NCBI RefSeq assembly: GCF_003244315.1
Contig: NZ_QKWH01000014.1
Location: forward strand, 38,007-102,006
Direction of reading: 5' to 3'
DNA: 64,000 bases
DNA from: Xylanimonas oleitrophica
Lineage (GTDB): Bacteria; Actinomycetota; Actinomycetes; Actinomycetales; Cellulomonadaceae
Below the pieces are notes generated by a model. The model was not told the DNA's origin and did not search any database. It saw only the letters and a list, made by a program, of their open reading frames with translations. This document shows, one piece after another, positions 62,601 through 64,000 of this stretch. A program made the position numbers and the translations under genes. How positions within the stretch are numbered: the first letter of the stretch is position 1; each line of letters opens with the position of its first letter.

Positions 62601-63172
62601 CGGGGGTCCCTTCGGGCGTCGGGGGCGGCGACCAGCCGGTCGAGCGCGGTGATCCAGGTCTGCAGGGTGCGGGGATCGACCTGCCGGGCGGTCTCCAGGC
62701 TCTGCACCACCTCGGGGTCGAGGAGGTGCAGGGCGCGGTCGCGGTGGGTGGTGGCGTCGGTGGGGCCGTGCCCCCAGCCTGCGAGGACCTGCGACGGCTC
62801 GCGCACGAGGCCGTCCCAGCGGACCTGGTGGGTCGCCAGGCGCGCCGTGGCGATCCCGCGGACCCGGCGCAGCACCCGTTCGGTCACGTGCCCGTCTCGG
62901 GTGAAGGCCGCCCAGCCGAGCTCGCTGACGTCGCGCCGGCCTCCTGGCCGCTCGTGCCGGGGCGGGTCGTCCCACTCCGGCTCCGGCGGGGCCGAGACCC
63001 GCGCCACGAGCGCGGTCGCCAGCACGGCGGCGGCCAGCAGCGCGGCGTGCGGGGCGTCGAGCCACCCTGCCGCGCACAGTGCCACGGCGGTGGCCGTCGT
63101 CACGCCGACGACGGCCACCGCCCGACCACCGGCTCGGACCCGACCCACCACGCGGTCCACCACGCGGTTCAC
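62597..63172 (-). CDS. Membrane protein between MoxR and DUF4129 genes
   Basis: The 191-residue protein has a basic N-terminal tail, two hydrophobic segments (about 17-34 and 41-58) and a soluble C-terminal domain with TERVLRRVRGIATARLATHQVRW and DPRTLQTWITALDRLV. I do not recognise the family by name, though proteins like it fill this place in actinobacterial MoxR clusters. GTG at 63172 overlaps the DUF4129 stop; an adjacent GTG at 63175 is equally possible. Confidence 0.75.
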   Translation of the reverse strand: MNRVVDRVVGRVRAGGRAVAVVGVTTATAVALCAAGWLDAPHAALLAAAVLATALVARVSAPPEPEWDDPPRHERPGGRRDVSELGWAAFTRDGHVTERVLRRVRGIATARLATHQVRWDGLVREPSQVLAGWGHGPTDATTHRDRALHLLDPEVVQSLETARQVDPRTLQTWITALDRLVAAPDARRDPR

Positions 63173-63867
63173 CACGCCGGCCTCTCGACCGCGCGGGCGA
63201 TGCGCTCCAGCGCGGTGCGCGCTGCGGCGACCTGCTGTGCGGTCACGGGCCGGGACGTGAAGCGCGCCTGCTGGTACAGGCGCCGCAAGGTCGCGACGTC
63301 GGCCGGCGGCGCCGGCGAGACCGCCAGGAGACGGCCCGTGAACTCGGTCGCGGTCTCGGCGGCGACCCGCTCCCAGCCGTGCCGCTCGGCGGCGTGCTCC
63401 AGCTCCACCCACGCGGCGACCACCGCGTCGTGCGGCTCCCGGACGTCGTCGAGACGCGCCAGCGCTGCGGCCACCGCGTCGTCGAGGGCCGACAGGTCGA
63501 CCTCGGTGCTCCCGCCGCCGAGCGTCCCGCTCCCCGGTGCGAGCGTGTCGGCCTCCGGGACGACGTCACGCCCGGCGGCACGCAGGGCTGCGATCACCCG
63601 CCGCGCCACGACCACCAGCAGCAGGGCCACGACGACGCCGACCAGCGTGAGGAGCCACGTCACCGGCGAGACGTCGGTCGGGGCCACCTCCTCGCGCGGG
63701 CCGAGCTCCTGGGCCGGCGTCGGGGCGGGCGGCATCGACACCGGCGCACCCGGGACCAGGTCCGGCACCGGCAACGACCAGCGCCACGGCGTACCGGTCG
63801 CGGCCGCCAGCACCACGGCGGCGAGCAGCACGACCACCACCGCCGCACCGCCCGTCCGCCCCCGCAC
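63169..63867 (-). CDS. DUF4129 domain membrane protein
   Basis: The 232-residue protein has an N-terminal helix (about 8-26), a proline-rich extracytoplasmic loop, a second helix (about 70-92) and a cytoplasmic DUF4129 domain with AWVELEHAAERHGW and LRRLYQQARFTSRPVTAQQV. It is the first gene of the MoxR cluster; a GTG at 63867 is the best start. Partner of MoxR and DUF58; function unknown. Confidence 0.87.
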   Translation of the reverse strand: MRGRTGGAAVVVVLLAAVVLAAATGTPWRWSLPVPDLVPGAPVSMPPAPTPAQELGPREEVAPTDVSPVTWLLTLVGVVVALLLVVVARRVIAALRAAGRDVVPEADTLAPGSGTLGGGSTEVDLSALDDAVAAALARLDDVREPHDAVVAAWVELEHAAERHGWERVAAETATEFTGRLLAVSPAPPADVATLRRLYQQARFTSRPVTAQQVAAARTALERIARAVERPAW

Positions 63868-63874
63868 GCCGGCC

Positions 63875-64000
63875 TCAGCCGGCCGCGAGCGCCGTGGCGT
63901 GGGTGCCGGCGGCGGCTGCGGTGATGAAGGCGGCGGGGTCGGCGTGCAGGTCGCGGCCCATGGTGGACAGGGGGGTGGGGGTGTGGGTGAGGGCGTGGAG
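63875..64000 (-). CDS. C-terminal fragment of an unidentified protein
   Basis: The last 41 codons of a minus-strand gene enter from the right edge and end with TGA at 63875. The fragment reads LSTMGRDLHADPAAFITAAA near its middle, followed by an alanine-rich end. The MGR-DxxDPxxFxxAAAAGxHA pattern reminds me of the end of DUF3866 proteins, but a fragment of this length cannot prove it. It ends eight bases before the DUF4129 start. Confidence 0.55.
   Translation of the reverse strand, partial: LHALTHTPTPLSTMGRDLHADPAAFITAAAAGTHATALAAG

Overview
The window is chromosomal DNA from a high-GC actinobacterium. The strongest signs are zwf-opcA-pgl gene order, mycolata/actinomycete-type OpcA, a DtxR/IdeR-type iron box, GAF-ANTAR regulators, ScpAB beside XerD and ParA, and a DesABCD-type hydroxamate siderophore operon. 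The gene complement and very high GC (nearly every third codon position is G or C) fit the Micrococcales, probably the Cellulomonadaceae/Promicromonosporaceae side (Cellulosimicrobium, Isoptericola, Cellulomonas-like); this placement is inference. There is no rRNA, CRISPR array, insertion sequence or prophage. One tRNA-Pro(GGG) gene is present.

Layout. 1-6 kb (minus): pentose phosphate operon tkt-tal-zwf-opcA-pgl, with ctaB divergent. 7.4-15.4 kb (plus): chromosome maintenance and essential-gene block xerD-parA-scpA-scpB-rluB-cmk-der plus a membrane protein. 15.5-25.4 kb: accessory region after the tRNA-Pro gene, with two regulator/oxidoreductase pairs (MarR/epimerase and TetR/quinone oxidoreductase), an epoxide hydrolase, a small P-loop kinase, GNATs, a relic of a serine recombinase and three consecutive GAF-ANTAR proteins. 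25.5-28.2 kb: catalase and a thioredoxin-reductase-like flavoprotein. 28.3-36.9 kb: a sugar or glycoside uptake/oxidation operon (binding protein, two permeases, two Gfo/Idh/MocA dehydrogenases, two TIM-barrel isomerases) with a divergent ROK regulator. 36.9-43.6 kb: MMPL exporter with MarR regulator, DUF3105-DUF305 pair, a coiled-coil protein and an SDR. 43.6-44.4 kb: a 45-codon small ORF between two hairpins, then an HNH nuclease. 44.4-50.0 kb: iron box and desferrioxamine-type operon desA-desB-desCD, the last two enzymes fused. 50.2-57.5 kb: LacI and LysR regulators, a PLP-dependent dehydratase, a YciO-type protein, UDP-glucose pyrophosphorylase, a FAD oxidoreductase and YigZ. 57.5-58.3 kb: a recombinase-fold protein lacking catalytic residues, bracketed by a 12-bp direct repeat. 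58.3-64 kb: GNAT, Dps and a MoxR/DUF58/DUF4129 cluster.

Recurring features: many genes are translationally coupled through ATGA or GTGA overlaps. Many first genes carry a TANNNT-like -10 box 6-7 nt before the start codon, the mark of leaderless mRNA. Several operons carry long perfect inverted repeats between cistrons (tkt/tal, binding protein/permease, after katA) that could set expression ratios. The less usual items are the inactive recombinase-fold gene with flanking repeats, the small-ORF/hairpin module before the HNH gene, the serine recombinase relic, the DesC-DesD fusion, and a TPM-family-like coiled-coil protein without its TPM domain.
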